Virus record (IMG/VR): IMGVR_UViG_3300020469_000102
Coordinates: 1 to 38,944 of that record
Strand: one strand, 5' to 3'
From: a virus
Length of the DNA: 38,944 bases
The translations under genes and the position numbers were made by a program. The notes beneath the pieces were generated by a model. It did not search any database, was not told the DNA's origin, and saw only the letters and a list, made by a program, of their open reading frames with translations. Of the stretch, positions 30,667-38,489 are shown piece after piece. Numbering within the stretch: the first letter of the stretch is position 1; the number at the start of each line of letters is the position of its first letter.

Positions 30667-30667
30667 T

Positions 30668-30964
30668 TTATACTCCTGCTAGTGTTCTAACTAGATTATT
30701 AATTAAAAACATTAGCCCTACTCCGTTTAGTAGAATTAATGCTCTATCTTTCCACATTATAGCAACTATAAGCCATAACGATATTCCAACCAATGAAAAA
30801 TATAGATCATATATTTGCATACCTTCTACACCTCTTATTGACATTGCAAATAATACAAATATTGATGCTACCCATTTTATATACCAATCTTGTGTATACT
30901 TAGGTGTGGCTGATTTAAATATTCTTTTGCTGTTCTTTATTTCTTTTGGATCAAATTCTGTCAT
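30668..30964 (-). CDS. small multi-pass membrane protein
   Basis: A 98-residue protein with a polar N-terminus (MTEFDPKEIKNSKRIFK) and about three hydrophobic helices: WVASIFVLFAMSIRG, YFSLVGISLWLIVAIMW and ALILLNGVGLMFLINNL. No family recognised. AGGAG lies before the ATG within the end of the dCMP deaminase gene. Why a membrane protein lies inside a nucleotide and DNA modification operon is unclear. Confidence 0.7.
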   Translation of the reverse strand: MTEFDPKEIKNSKRIFKSATPKYTQDWYIKWVASIFVLFAMSIRGVEGMQIYDLYFSLVGISLWLIVAIMWKDRALILLNGVGLMFLINNLVRTLAGV

Positions 30965-31412
30965 ATGTTACTCCTGCTTCGTCAAAAAGTTTAATTGTGT
31001 CATCATTACTTTCAATCCATTTTTTAGGTATGATATCTAAACCAGTATGATAAACTACTCTTTTTATACCTACCTGAATTAATCCTTTTGCACATTCACT
31101 ACAAACCGGAAGCCCTGAAATATATATAGTAGCTCCTTGTAGTGATACTCCATTATACGTAGCATTATAAATACAATTCATTTCTGCATGAACTACGTAT
31201 TTGTATTTTTGTTCTTTATTGTAATATCTGTCATCATTGTCATCAATGCCTCGAGGAAATCCATTATATCCTTGTGCTAATACTTGGCCTTTTTCACCGA
31301 TTGCAACTGCACCAATTTTTGTGCTTGGATCTTTTGACCAAGTAGATACTTCCTGTGCTAAGGAAATATATCTGCTATCCCATTTACTTGACAAGATTAA
31401 AGTGCCTCTCAT
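30951..31412 (-). CDS. cd: deoxycytidylate deaminase
   Basis: A zinc deaminase of about 153 residues that converts dCMP to dUMP. The active site HAEMNCIYNA holds His and the general-acid Glu; PVCSECAKGLIQ holds the two zinc Cys. SKDPSTKIGAVAIG and the GYNGFPRGID loop are typical of dCMP deaminase. T4 has this gene (cd). The start is uncertain: ATG 31412 has no Shine-Dalgarno, and TTG 31394 with GAGG upstream is a good alternative. Overlaps the preceding gene. Confidence 0.9.
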   Translation of the reverse strand: MRGTLILSSKWDSRYISLAQEVSTWSKDPSTKIGAVAIGEKGQVLAQGYNGFPRGIDDNDDRYYNKEQKYKYVVHAEMNCIYNATYNGVSLQGATIYISGLPVCSECAKGLIQVGIKRVVYHTGLDIIPKKWIESNDDTIKLFDEAGVTYDRI

Positions 31413-32070
31413 ACACGTGTAAGTTTTGTACTTGCCAATGGATATCACCATGTTCTAATGGTACTCCTTGATAATATAAATCATCTCTTAGCATATCAAG
31501 CACATGTTTCTGCCAAGCGTAATCATTACGATAGCCAAAAATTACATCGTTAGAACGCATCTGTACTACACAATGTAGTGCATTATCTCTTATATAATAG
31601 GTAACTGCATTAGTACAAATAAAGTCGTTTTTACCTTGTTCTTTATACTCTAACCAAATGCTTGGTCTTTGATAGATCATTGATGCTCTACGTGAATCAG
31701 GATTTTCCAATAATTCTTTAAGTACTTTATCATATTGTTTATAATACTTTTTAGACCAAATTAAATAGCCATAGTTTGAATTAATTTCACCATGAATATT
31801 TGCTGTATATTGCCAAGCTTGTGGTGGTTGTTTATCACCTTCAGGGTAAATGTCAGTAATGTTAGTTGATTGGCTATCGTACCAGCGTAACTCATCTTCG
31901 ATATATTCTTGATTAGGTTTACCAAAGATAGCTGGGTCATCAGCATAAAAGTTAGCACCAATCATTTCGATTGTTTTAGCACCAGTTTTATCAGTAGTAA
32001 ATCTTTTTTCACGAAGTTCGTTTTTAAAGTAATGTCTTACTTGGCTAAGTTCCATTGCAATACTAGTCAT
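31384..32070 (-). CDS. 42: dCMP hydroxymethylase-like enzyme (thymidylate synthase superfamily)
   Basis: A 228-residue member of the class I thymidylate synthase fold. Arg127-128 (DSRRASMIYQ) bind phosphate, Cys152 (FICTNA) is the nucleophile, and MRSNDVIFGYRNDYAW (171-186) corresponds to QRSxDxFLGxPFNIA of thymidylate synthase. The Asn that recognises dUMP is Asp183 here, the change that marks dCMP hydroxymethylases such as T4 gp42. The usual PCH is CTN. Start 32070 has AGGA upstream and overlaps the previous stop. ThyX elsewhere supplies dTMP. Confidence 0.75.
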   Translation of the reverse strand: MTSIAMELSQVRHYFKNELREKRFTTDKTGAKTIEMIGANFYADDPAIFGKPNQEYIEDELRWYDSQSTNITDIYPEGDKQPPQAWQYTANIHGEINSNYGYLIWSKKYYKQYDKVLKELLENPDSRRASMIYQRPSIWLEYKEQGKNDFICTNAVTYYIRDNALHCVVQMRSNDVIFGYRNDYAWQKHVLDMLRDDLYYQGVPLEHGDIHWQVQNLHVYERHFNLVK

Positions 32071-32395
32071 TTTTATTCCTGTTAAATGCATCTTTACTTG
32101 TGTCTTGGCCAGGGATTCCACCTCTGCAATAAGCAACAAAGAATGATGCATAGTTAATTAAATCTTTACCTGAGTCTTCGAGTGATTCAAAGTTTGGTAC
32201 GTAATCTTCTGATTGCATTGCTTCCATAACAGACATCATACGCAACATCTTTGCATGCATAATGTCATGAATAGTTGTAATGCCATTGGGGTAGTAATCA
32301 GCTTGAGTTATCTTGGAATTTGGATTCTGATAATCGTTTGATTTTTTAGTTTGTAATTCAGCACACTCTTGTAGTACTTTTAGCGATTCTTTCAT
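32063..32395 (-). CDS. Nmad1-like protein (DUF1599 type)
   Basis: A 110-residue all-helical protein: CAELQTKKSNDYQNPNSK, then ADYYPNGITTIHDIMHAKML, and ESLEDSGKDLINYASFFVAY. The KKxxDY, HAKMLR and ED.GKDLINY blocks are those of the nucleotide-modification-associated domain 1, often encoded with hydroxymethylases in phages; its biochemistry is not known. First gene of the operon, with GGAG before the ATG and an early promoter 25 bp upstream. Confidence 0.75.
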   Translation of the reverse strand: MKESLKVLQECAELQTKKSNDYQNPNSKITQADYYPNGITTIHDIMHAKMLRMMSVMEAMQSEDYVPNFESLEDSGKDLINYASFFVAYCRGGIPGQDTSKDAFNRNKND

Positions 32396-32419
32396 GTCAA
32401 TGCTCCATAATTTAGTAAT

Positions 32420-32448
32420 ATTATACCATACTTTTCAACAAATGTACA
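32420..32448 (-). promoter_or_regulatory. early promoter for the DNA-hypermodification-like operon
   Basis: Minus strand: -35 TGTACA (32443-32448), 17-bp spacer ending TATGG, -10 TATAAT (32420-32425). Transcription from here covers eight overlapping genes to 27013 with no other promoter of the type. Confidence 0.9.
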
Positions 32449-32456
32449 GGGTTTTT

Positions 32457-32879
32457 TTAGTCTTCTGGAGAATAAATTATACCTTGTTCATTTAAAACTT
32501 GCTTATTCCAAAGATGACCTTTTTCAGTGTCGTCTTTACTTTGTCCAAAATAAGGAACTGCATGGCAATCATCTATCATAGTTTGATTTATACTATGAGT
32601 TGAATCTCCCAAGAATAACTCTCCTAATATTCTGCCAAATTTTCCTTTATCGTGAGACAAAAGTTGTATCTCTTGATCTTTCAATAAGCCTTCAAGATGA
32701 TACTTTGATTGTTTACCATAAAACTTTTCTTCTAGGTCTCGAGTTCTAGATTCTGGAGTATCGATACCCATCATTCTTACTCTTTGTTTTTTGTAAACCA
32801 TTCCAAACCCTAGATCTATATCTACGTCTACAGTGTCGCCATCTACGACTCTTGTAACTTCTACTTTATATCTATACAT
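32457..32879 (-). CDS. staphylococcal nuclease-like (thermonuclease) protein
   Basis: A 140-residue SNase-fold protein. VVDGDTVDVDIDLGFG (11-26) gives the Ca2+-binding Asp residues, RVRMMGIDTPESRT (33-46) the catalytic Arg and Asp, and DKGKFGRILGELFL the second Arg. The family hydrolyses DNA and RNA. No signal peptide, so it would act in the cytoplasm or virion. The ATG at 32879 has AGGA nine bases upstream and overlaps the iscU stop by 8 bp. Confidence 0.88.
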   Translation of the reverse strand: MYRYKVEVTRVVDGDTVDVDIDLGFGMVYKKQRVRMMGIDTPESRTRDLEEKFYGKQSKYHLEGLLKDQEIQLLSHDKGKFGRILGELFLGDSTHSINQTMIDDCHAVPYFGQSKDDTEKGHLWNKQVLNEQGIIYSPED

Positions 32880-33294
32880 AATTGTGTTTCCTATGTGCTT
32901 TCTTTTCTTCCCAATCTCTAATAGCTTGTCTAATAGAATCTTCTGCAAGAACTGAGCAATGTATTTTAATTGGTGGTAATTCAAGAGCCTCTGCAATATC
33001 TTTATCTTTCACGAGCTTTGCTTCTTCTATAGTTTTACCTTTTAACATTTCAACAAACATAGTAGAAGATGCAATTGCTGAACCGCAACCGTATGTTTTA
33101 AATTTAACATCTAAAATTTCTTCAGTATCTGGATCTAATTTTAAGTCTAGTTTCATAACATCTCCACATGCTGGTGCACCTGATAGACCTGTTACTACGT
33201 TAGGGTCATTGGGGTCAAATCTTCCGACACCATGCTTTGCTGGGTTATTTAAAACATCCTCGAATCTGTCTACTACTTTTTTTGAATATGCCAT
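32872..33294 (-). CDS. iscU: IscU-type iron-sulphur cluster scaffold
   Basis: A 140-residue IscU homologue on which [2Fe-2S] clusters are built before transfer. All three cluster Cys are present: Cys43 in GAPACGD with Asp45, Cys70 in YGCGSA and Cys113 in IHCSVLAED with His112. LPPIK (106-110) matches the LPPVK motif bound by the chaperone HscA, so it could dock on host machinery. There is no Shine-Dalgarno, but TATAAATA lies five bases before the ATG. Confidence 0.92.
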   Translation of the reverse strand: MAYSKKVVDRFEDVLNNPAKHGVGRFDPNDPNVVTGLSGAPACGDVMKLDLKLDPDTEEILDVKFKTYGCGSAIASSTMFVEMLKGKTIEEAKLVKDKDIAEALELPPIKIHCSVLAEDSIRQAIRDWEEKKAHRKHNYV

Positions 33295-33307
33295 ATATCT
33301 ATTTATA
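33295..33307 (-). promoter_or_regulatory. possible late promoter (TATAAATA) abutting the iscU start
   Basis: TATAAATA (33300-33307) overlaps the stop of the hydrolase gene and is followed by GATAT and the iscU ATG. Order and spacing equal those at 5210-5222. Confidence 0.35.
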
Positions 33308-33853
33308 AAAGATGTGGTTGTCTATGTGCACAGTTTTGTTTAATGAATCGGCCCAATATGGATAAACACTATCAGCATGATAGTGTGTAGCATCTTCAGT
33401 TATATCACCAAAATCTCCTTGTATAACTCTTTCAGCTGTGATTAAGCTAAAAATCCATGTTGCACTATCAACTGGTTCATCAGACTTTCCATCACAATAC
33501 CAGCTAAATTGACACATATGACGAATAGGTACTAAGTTTCCTTTCCAATTTTCTTTCCATCTAGCTTGATATACAACATCACAAATATTATTTGGATAGT
33601 CTGGATGCTCTACTCTATTTTGCACTACTTGTGCGACTGCAACTTTACCAGCAAGTGGTTGATTTCCAGCTTCAAAATATATATTTTTTGCTAAACAAAC
33701 TTGTTCTTTTTGGTATTCTTTAAATTCAACGATGTGGCCATGAAAGCTAATATTATCTTGTGCATGTATTTTAGAAGAAACGAATGCTACCCATAGAGGT
33801 AGTGTAACTACTATTGTAATTTTAATTATATTTTTATGAAACCATTTTTCCAT
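33299..33853 (-). CDS. SleB-type cell-wall hydrolase with signal anchor
   Basis: A 184-residue protein. Residues about 9-32 (IIKITIVVTLPLWVAFVSSK) form a signal peptide or anchor followed by AQDN. The hydrolase_2/SleB domain shows AKNIYFEAGNQPLAGKVAVA with the catalytic Glu, VVQNRVEHPDYPNNICDVVY, QFSWYCDG and ATHYHAD. The family cleaves peptidoglycan glycan strands. With export by the host Sec system it could be the endolysin, or a virion or superinfection-related hydrolase. AGAGGC precedes the ATG. Confidence 0.85.
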   Translation of the reverse strand: MEKWFHKNIIKITIVVTLPLWVAFVSSKIHAQDNISFHGHIVEFKEYQKEQVCLAKNIYFEAGNQPLAGKVAVAQVVQNRVEHPDYPNNICDVVYQARWKENWKGNLVPIRHMCQFSWYCDGKSDEPVDSATWIFSLITAERVIQGDFGDITEDATHYHADSVYPYWADSLNKTVHIDNHIFYK

Positions 33854-33854
33854 C

Positions 33855-34250
33855 TTATGCCTCTCTATCTAAATCCCAAAGTATTCTAACACCTTTTTTA
33901 GTTCTGTTTATGAACAATTTATATTTGGATTGTTCTTCTCTCCACTCTCTTACCCATGATTGACCATCTCTCTCCGCATCTGCAAAAACAGCATTAGTAA
34001 CTACAATCGGTATTAATACTAAAGCATGTATAATAATGCTTGTAACTATGTCATAATTAATAAATCCCATCCAGTATATTGCAATTAAGCCAAAGAATGC
34101 ACTCCACATACAAAATAAAACTAACATAAAATATGCTTGTAAACTAGGTTCTGGTACATATTTTAATGGGTTATATCTAACATCCATTACAACTCTCCAT
34201 GAATCTACGATCCACATAAAAAATCTTCTATTAAAATTTGGTTTTCTCAT
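33855..34250 (-). CDS. membrane protein, unknown
   Basis: A 131-residue protein with a basic N-terminus (MRKPNFNRRFFMW), two hydrophobic helices at about residues 39-62 and 68-90, and a basic cytoplasmic-type end (WREEQSKYKLFINRTKKG). AGGAG precedes the ATG. It lies directly before the SleB-type hydrolase, so a holin-like role is conceivable from order alone; no family was recognised. Confidence 0.65.
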   Translation of the reverse strand: MRKPNFNRRFFMWIVDSWRVVMDVRYNPLKYVPEPSLQAYFMLVLFCMWSAFFGLIAIYWMGFINYDIVTSIIIHALVLIPIVVTNAVFADAERDGQSWVREWREEQSKYKLFINRTKKGVRILWDLDREA

Positions 34251-34259
34251 AATATTCTC

Positions 34260-35177
34260 CTATAAATTATTTCTAAATACGAATTCAATTGCTCTTTCAG
34301 CTTCTCTTCCTATATCTCTTTTCTGATACCAACCACCAGTATCATTATCAAGGTCTCTGCATAAGTACTCTATTTCTTTTGATGTAATTGGATATCCTCT
34401 AGACATTGCATTACCTGCAGTTGATACCATAATCTGATACATTTTAGCATACCAGCCTGATCCTTGAATTCCTTTGTAATCTTCTACTTGGTTTTTATTT
34501 ACAAAAGGGCAGTCTGCATATCCTGTCCATGTAAAGTTAGTGTTATTGAGTGTTCCTTTTCTGTGTTCGATGAGTCCTTTTTTAATTGCATCTGGTAACT
34601 TATCGAAAAACGATTCATTTGGTACGACATACTTATGCTTTTCCATGAGTGGCCCTGGGTCCATAATTTGTCCATCGTGTGAGAATATAAAGTTGTAAGC
34701 TGATTTGTATTTGCTTGGTACGTAATACATTCTTGATAAATCTTTTGTTTGTGCATCTGCGATATCTCCTATCTCTTTGTTTAATGCAAACCAAAAATGT
34801 TTAATGTCGCCAACTTCTACTTCTCTAGTCAGTGGAAATATTAAACGAAATTTTGGTTGTTCTTTTGTTGATGATGCAGTTGAATAACAAACATAGCGAT
34901 ATTGAGAATACTTAGTTTCAATATCTTTAATGTCACCTTCGTAATCATCAACATCAACAGCTGCCCAACCTGCCCAATTCACTACATGAGCATTAGCTCT
35001 AGTTGTATCAGCTACATAAGTTGCTGGACTAATTAGAGGAGCATCTTTTTTCTTTTTGTATTTATTTGATTTTGATAAACTATATAGTACTTGCTCAAAC
35101 TGATCAAAGGATTCATAATCCATTCTTTTTTCAGTTTTGTTATCGTATATAGAATCAAATATCGTTAAACTTACCAT
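34260..35177 (-). CDS. primase-polymerase-like (AEP fold) replication protein, putative
   Basis: A 305-residue protein. Residues about 66-80 (WAGWAAVDVDDYEGD) give a DxD metal pair; VCYSTASSTKEQPKFRLIFP and LSRMYYVPSK correspond to later blocks of archaeo-eukaryotic primase domains of the kind found in phage and plasmid replication genes. The C-terminal part is helical with CRDLDNDTGGWYQKRDIGRE. No toprim or zinc-finger of the T4 gp61 type is visible. It may replace or accompany gp61. Start has GAAGG upstream. Confidence 0.6.
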   Translation of the reverse strand: MVSLTIFDSIYDNKTEKRMDYESFDQFEQVLYSLSKSNKYKKKKDAPLISPATYVADTTRANAHVVNWAGWAAVDVDDYEGDIKDIETKYSQYRYVCYSTASSTKEQPKFRLIFPLTREVEVGDIKHFWFALNKEIGDIADAQTKDLSRMYYVPSKYKSAYNFIFSHDGQIMDPGPLMEKHKYVVPNESFFDKLPDAIKKGLIEHRKGTLNNTNFTWTGYADCPFVNKNQVEDYKGIQGSGWYAKMYQIMVSTAGNAMSRGYPITSKEIEYLCRDLDNDTGGWYQKRDIGREAERAIEFVFRNNL

Positions 35178-35556
35178 GATTACCTTCGTGTGATGGAGCT
35201 TCCCAATCGTCTGGTTTTACCAAGTCGGGCACTCCTAATGGGTTTGGCCTTGTTGGTTTCTTTCCAACATTTTTTCTCATGTTTGCATAAAGTACTTCGT
35301 CCCATGCTTTATATGGATCAACACCATATGCATCAAGTGTACCAATTGCTACTACACATAAGTCGATAAGACCATCCACAATTTCTTCTGCATCCATATT
35401 TACTAGAGCAGCACTAGTTTCATCTAGCTCTTCTTGTAAGAAGTCTATTCTAAATTCTAGGAAATCTCTTAGTTTGTCTGGATTGTTTTCGACCCATTCC
35501 CTTGTTCGGTATTTGCCTTGCATATCATATATGTCTTTTACCCAGTCTTTGCTCAT
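35155..35556 (-). CDS. mazG: MazG-like nucleotide pyrophosphohydrolase
   Basis: A 133-residue all-alpha NTP pyrophosphatase. The metal site EEx2E...ExxD is visible as FLQEELDETSAALV and EEIVDGLIDLCVVAIGTLDA, followed by AWDEVLYANMRK. The family hydrolyses (d)NTPs or related alarmones to monophosphates. MazG-like genes are common in marine T4-like phages. It overlaps the Sm-like gene by 4 bp and the primase-like gene by 23 bp. Confidence 0.85.
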   Translation of the reverse strand: MSKDWVKDIYDMQGKYRTREWVENNPDKLRDFLEFRIDFLQEELDETSAALVNMDAEEIVDGLIDLCVVAIGTLDAYGVDPYKAWDEVLYANMRKNVGKKPTRPNPLGVPDLVKPDDWEAPSHEGNHGKFNDI

Positions 35557-35852
35557 GACGGCATTACTATATCTTGTTTAGGTGTTACTATTCTGCTTTT
35601 TCCGCTCATTTGATTTATTTGTTCTTTTAATTGATCAATAGGTGCAACAGTAAATAATACATGTTTATTTGATATTGTTACTCCTTCATGAGCATTTGTA
35701 TAAGCCATAAAAGGTATAAATGTTATTTTACCTTCGCCTCCTGGCAATAAATTAAATCCATTTGAAATAGTTACACTATCTTCGTTTTTAGTTACATCTC
35801 CGATTATTTCTTCACCGGAAACAAGTCTTATTAATAATTGTTCTGTTTTCAT
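35553..35852 (-). CDS. Sm-like small protein, conserved in marine T4-like phages
   Basis: A 99-residue protein with the strand pattern of an Sm/Hfq barrel: LLIRLVSGEEIIGDVTKNED, then VTISNGFNLLPGGEGKITFI and PFMAYTN, and a second set of strands at HVLFTVAPI. The RLVSGEEIIGDV opening is typical of Sm-fold strand 1-2. RNA binding would follow from the fold but is not shown. GGAG lies before the ATG; the early promoter is 25 bp upstream. Confidence 0.6.
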   Translation of the reverse strand: MKTEQLLIRLVSGEEIIGDVTKNEDSVTISNGFNLLPGGEGKITFIPFMAYTNAHEGVTISNKHVLFTVAPIDQLKEQINQMSGKSRIVTPKQDIVMPS

Positions 35853-35876
35853 TTAAACATTTCTCCATTTTGGTAT

Positions 35877-35905
35877 ATTATAACACATCTTATGCATAAT
35901 GTACA
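35877..35905 (-). promoter_or_regulatory. early promoter for the 35852-32457 unit
   Basis: Minus strand: -35 TGTACA (35900-35905), 17-bp spacer ending TGTGT, -10 TATAAT (35877-35882). It lies 5 bp beyond the DNA polymerase stop. Confidence 0.9.
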
Positions 35906-35909
35906 GTGT

Positions 35910-38435
35910 TTATCCAAAAAAATCTTCAAGGGTAGATATCTCTTCTGATGACCAGCCTACAGCTGATAGTATTGGATCAATCGGATCCAGGAAGGTTTTT
36001 TGAAATTGTAAATCGTAGTCTATATACTTATGCAATCCAAATTCTTCTGGTAAGAAGTCCATGAATGCAATTACATTTTCATGTAAACGATTAGGTTGTT
36101 TCAAATATACGAATTTAATCTTTTCGCCATTTTGAACTTTTGTATACTTTTTAGATAATGAAAGATCATCTATTTGGCTATTGTACAATAATGCACCACG
36201 AACGTGAATTGGTGTACCTTTTCTATAGATGTTTCCGCCAGTACCTCTAAAGTCATTTACTTTTGATATTCCTCTAGGGAATGCAATCTGATGTGCGGAT
36301 AAAGTATTAAAGTATCCTTTAAACTGCTCAATTGCTTTTTGGGTTTCTGCTTCTGAACCAGACATAATAACTTTAAATATTTGTTTTAATGCATCTCGAC
36401 ATGGCTCTGGAGTTGAAGATTTAATAGCTTCAATACCCATAATTTTTAGTTTAGGTGTTTTGTATCTTACACCTTCGTTATCATGAACATTTAAAATGTA
36501 TCGTTTTTTAGCTGTCCATAATCCACGATCTGCAATGGCCTCTCGTTTCATTACCATACGATTTGATACACCGCCTAAAATGCCATATAGTTTATCGTAC
36601 GATTTTTCTAGTACTGGCTCTAGATCTTTTTCGCAAACTTTATCCAAGAAATCAATAGGATTTGGTGGATTAATTACTTTAACTAAATCATCTAGGCATA
36701 CATACAAACTGTCTGTGTCGATTGCAAGTACATAATCTTTATAGGTCTTCCCGTTTCGCAAGATACGATTAAGGTGTCGATTGATGGCATATTCAGCCCA
36801 TCGTATAGTAAGCTGGCCGGTAAGTGTGATAGCTTCTGCGATTCTTTGGTCGAAGAATCTGAAGTATCTGTTACCCATAGCACCATAGAGAGAATTAAGA
36901 AGGATTTTAATAGCCATCTGCCGGTTTTCGCTGATGGATATATCCCTTTCAATCTGGTATAGTTTTTGTTTATCTTCTTTGTCGACATTTTGTAATTCCT
37001 TTTGTGCGTTAATCATTTGTTTCTTAATACCAACTCTTTCATTGTACATTTCATCAATGATCATTGGAACTATACCTGGACGATTAGTATTAAAATATTG
37101 GCCACTAGCTGATAAAGCTTTGCCATTGTTATTTAAAGTCTGTGAATCTGTAAGCACTTCTTCAATATCAACTTTTGTAACCTCTCCATCTGCAATAGTT
37201 TCAGGTGACATGTTATATTGCATAATGATTGAAGGATACAGTGAGTTGAGATCAAAGCTTACTACGTTATCGTGAATTCCTACATGTGGATCTTTAACGT
37301 ATCCGCCAGGATAATTTGATTTAGTTTTATCTTCTGAAAAGGGTACTACAATTTTGTTTTCATGCAACTTGCGGTATATAATAGTATCCCATATAGCAGT
37401 TGTACCAAAAGTGTCTTGATAATTTACACCACCTTTATAAGCAATAGTCATCGCCAGAGTGATTAATCCCATTTTGTCTTCTAATCTATCTACCAACTCT
37501 ACGTCTTTAATATTATAATCAATAAACTTTTGATGATCATTCATATATAAAGAGAATAGTGAACCATGTTCTTCGTAACTTAATTTGTTTTCTCCAAGTA
37601 CTACATGAGCAATATGATCAAGACGATACGATTCTTGTGCACCGTAAGTGTAACCAAATTTTATAAAGAGTTCCATATAATCCAGCATTGAAATGCCTTT
37701 AATTTCGTATGCTGTTTGAGAACGACCTTGTTTAGTAATTTCTCTACGTTCAATCATTCCCCACGGACTTAGCCTTTTAACATATGCATCACCAAGTAAA
37801 CGATGTATTCGATTAACTAGATATGGCATATCAAAGAATCTTGTATTCCATCCAGTAATAACATCAGGACAATGCGAAGGTAATGACCAATGAGTTACAA
37901 AGTCAATAAGTAAATCAGCTTCTGTAGCACACTTTTTGTAAATAACTCGATTTGTTTTCATTAGAGAGTTTTCTACGTTGTAATCGCCTAAACCCCAAAC
38001 ATAATATGTGTTATCAATATTGTTTTTAATTGTAATAGCTGTAACTACATTATCAGCACGATCAGGCTCTGGGAAACCATCATCTGATTGAACCTCGATG
38101 TCGATAGTAGTAACATTAATTAGATTACGATTAAACTCAATGTGTCCAGGATATTCATCATTAATAAAGGCAGATATGTAACGAGTGTTACCATAGATAT
38201 CTCTACCTGCTACGTGTTTGTTTTGATTTACCCATTCATTAGCATCTCTCATAGAATCAAAATGTACTTCTCCAACTGGAGTATCATCTAGTGCTTTCCA
38301 ATTGGTAGGTCGATTTGTTGAAACGTAAAGAGTGGGTTTGTATTTAATTTTTTGTTGGATTCTTTTACCATTGTCGTAACCACGATATAATAGCATATTG
38401 CCATATCGCGAAACGTTAGTGTAGAATTTCATCAT
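35910..38435 (-). CDS. 43: DNA polymerase gp43 (family B)
   Basis: An 841-residue family B replicative polymerase with proofreading. Exonuclease motif I is TTIDIEVQSDDGF and motif II GWNTRFFDMPYLV; polymerase motif A is SFDLNSLYPSII, motif B IKILLNSLYGAMGN, and motif C LAIDTDSLYV with the catalytic Asp pair. The N-terminus (MMKFYTNVSRYGN) and length match marine T4-like gp43. Two adjacent ATG codons are possible starts; AAAAGG lies upstream. It has its own early promoter. Confidence 0.97.
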   Translation of the reverse strand: MMKFYTNVSRYGNMLLYRGYDNGKRIQQKIKYKPTLYVSTNRPTNWKALDDTPVGEVHFDSMRDANEWVNQNKHVAGRDIYGNTRYISAFINDEYPGHIEFNRNLINVTTIDIEVQSDDGFPEPDRADNVVTAITIKNNIDNTYYVWGLGDYNVENSLMKTNRVIYKKCATEADLLIDFVTHWSLPSHCPDVITGWNTRFFDMPYLVNRIHRLLGDAYVKRLSPWGMIERREITKQGRSQTAYEIKGISMLDYMELFIKFGYTYGAQESYRLDHIAHVVLGENKLSYEEHGSLFSLYMNDHQKFIDYNIKDVELVDRLEDKMGLITLAMTIAYKGGVNYQDTFGTTAIWDTIIYRKLHENKIVVPFSEDKTKSNYPGGYVKDPHVGIHDNVVSFDLNSLYPSIIMQYNMSPETIADGEVTKVDIEEVLTDSQTLNNNGKALSASGQYFNTNRPGIVPMIIDEMYNERVGIKKQMINAQKELQNVDKEDKQKLYQIERDISISENRQMAIKILLNSLYGAMGNRYFRFFDQRIAEAITLTGQLTIRWAEYAINRHLNRILRNGKTYKDYVLAIDTDSLYVCLDDLVKVINPPNPIDFLDKVCEKDLEPVLEKSYDKLYGILGGVSNRMVMKREAIADRGLWTAKKRYILNVHDNEGVRYKTPKLKIMGIEAIKSSTPEPCRDALKQIFKVIMSGSEAETQKAIEQFKGYFNTLSAHQIAFPRGISKVNDFRGTGGNIYRKGTPIHVRGALLYNSQIDDLSLSKKYTKVQNGEKIKFVYLKQPNRLHENVIAFMDFLPEEFGLHKYIDYDLQFQKTFLDPIDPILSAVGWSSEEISTLEDFFG

Positions 38436-38460
38436 ATAAGTATCACCTTTTAATAGTAGT

Positions 38461-38489
38461 ATTATACCATAGTTTTATCATAATGTACA
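38461..38489 (-). promoter_or_regulatory. early promoter for DNA polymerase
   Basis: Minus strand: -35 TGTACA (38484-38489), 17-bp spacer ending TATGG, -10 TATAAT (38461-38466). The leader is about 20 bases and carries AAAAGG before the polymerase ATG. Confidence 0.92.
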
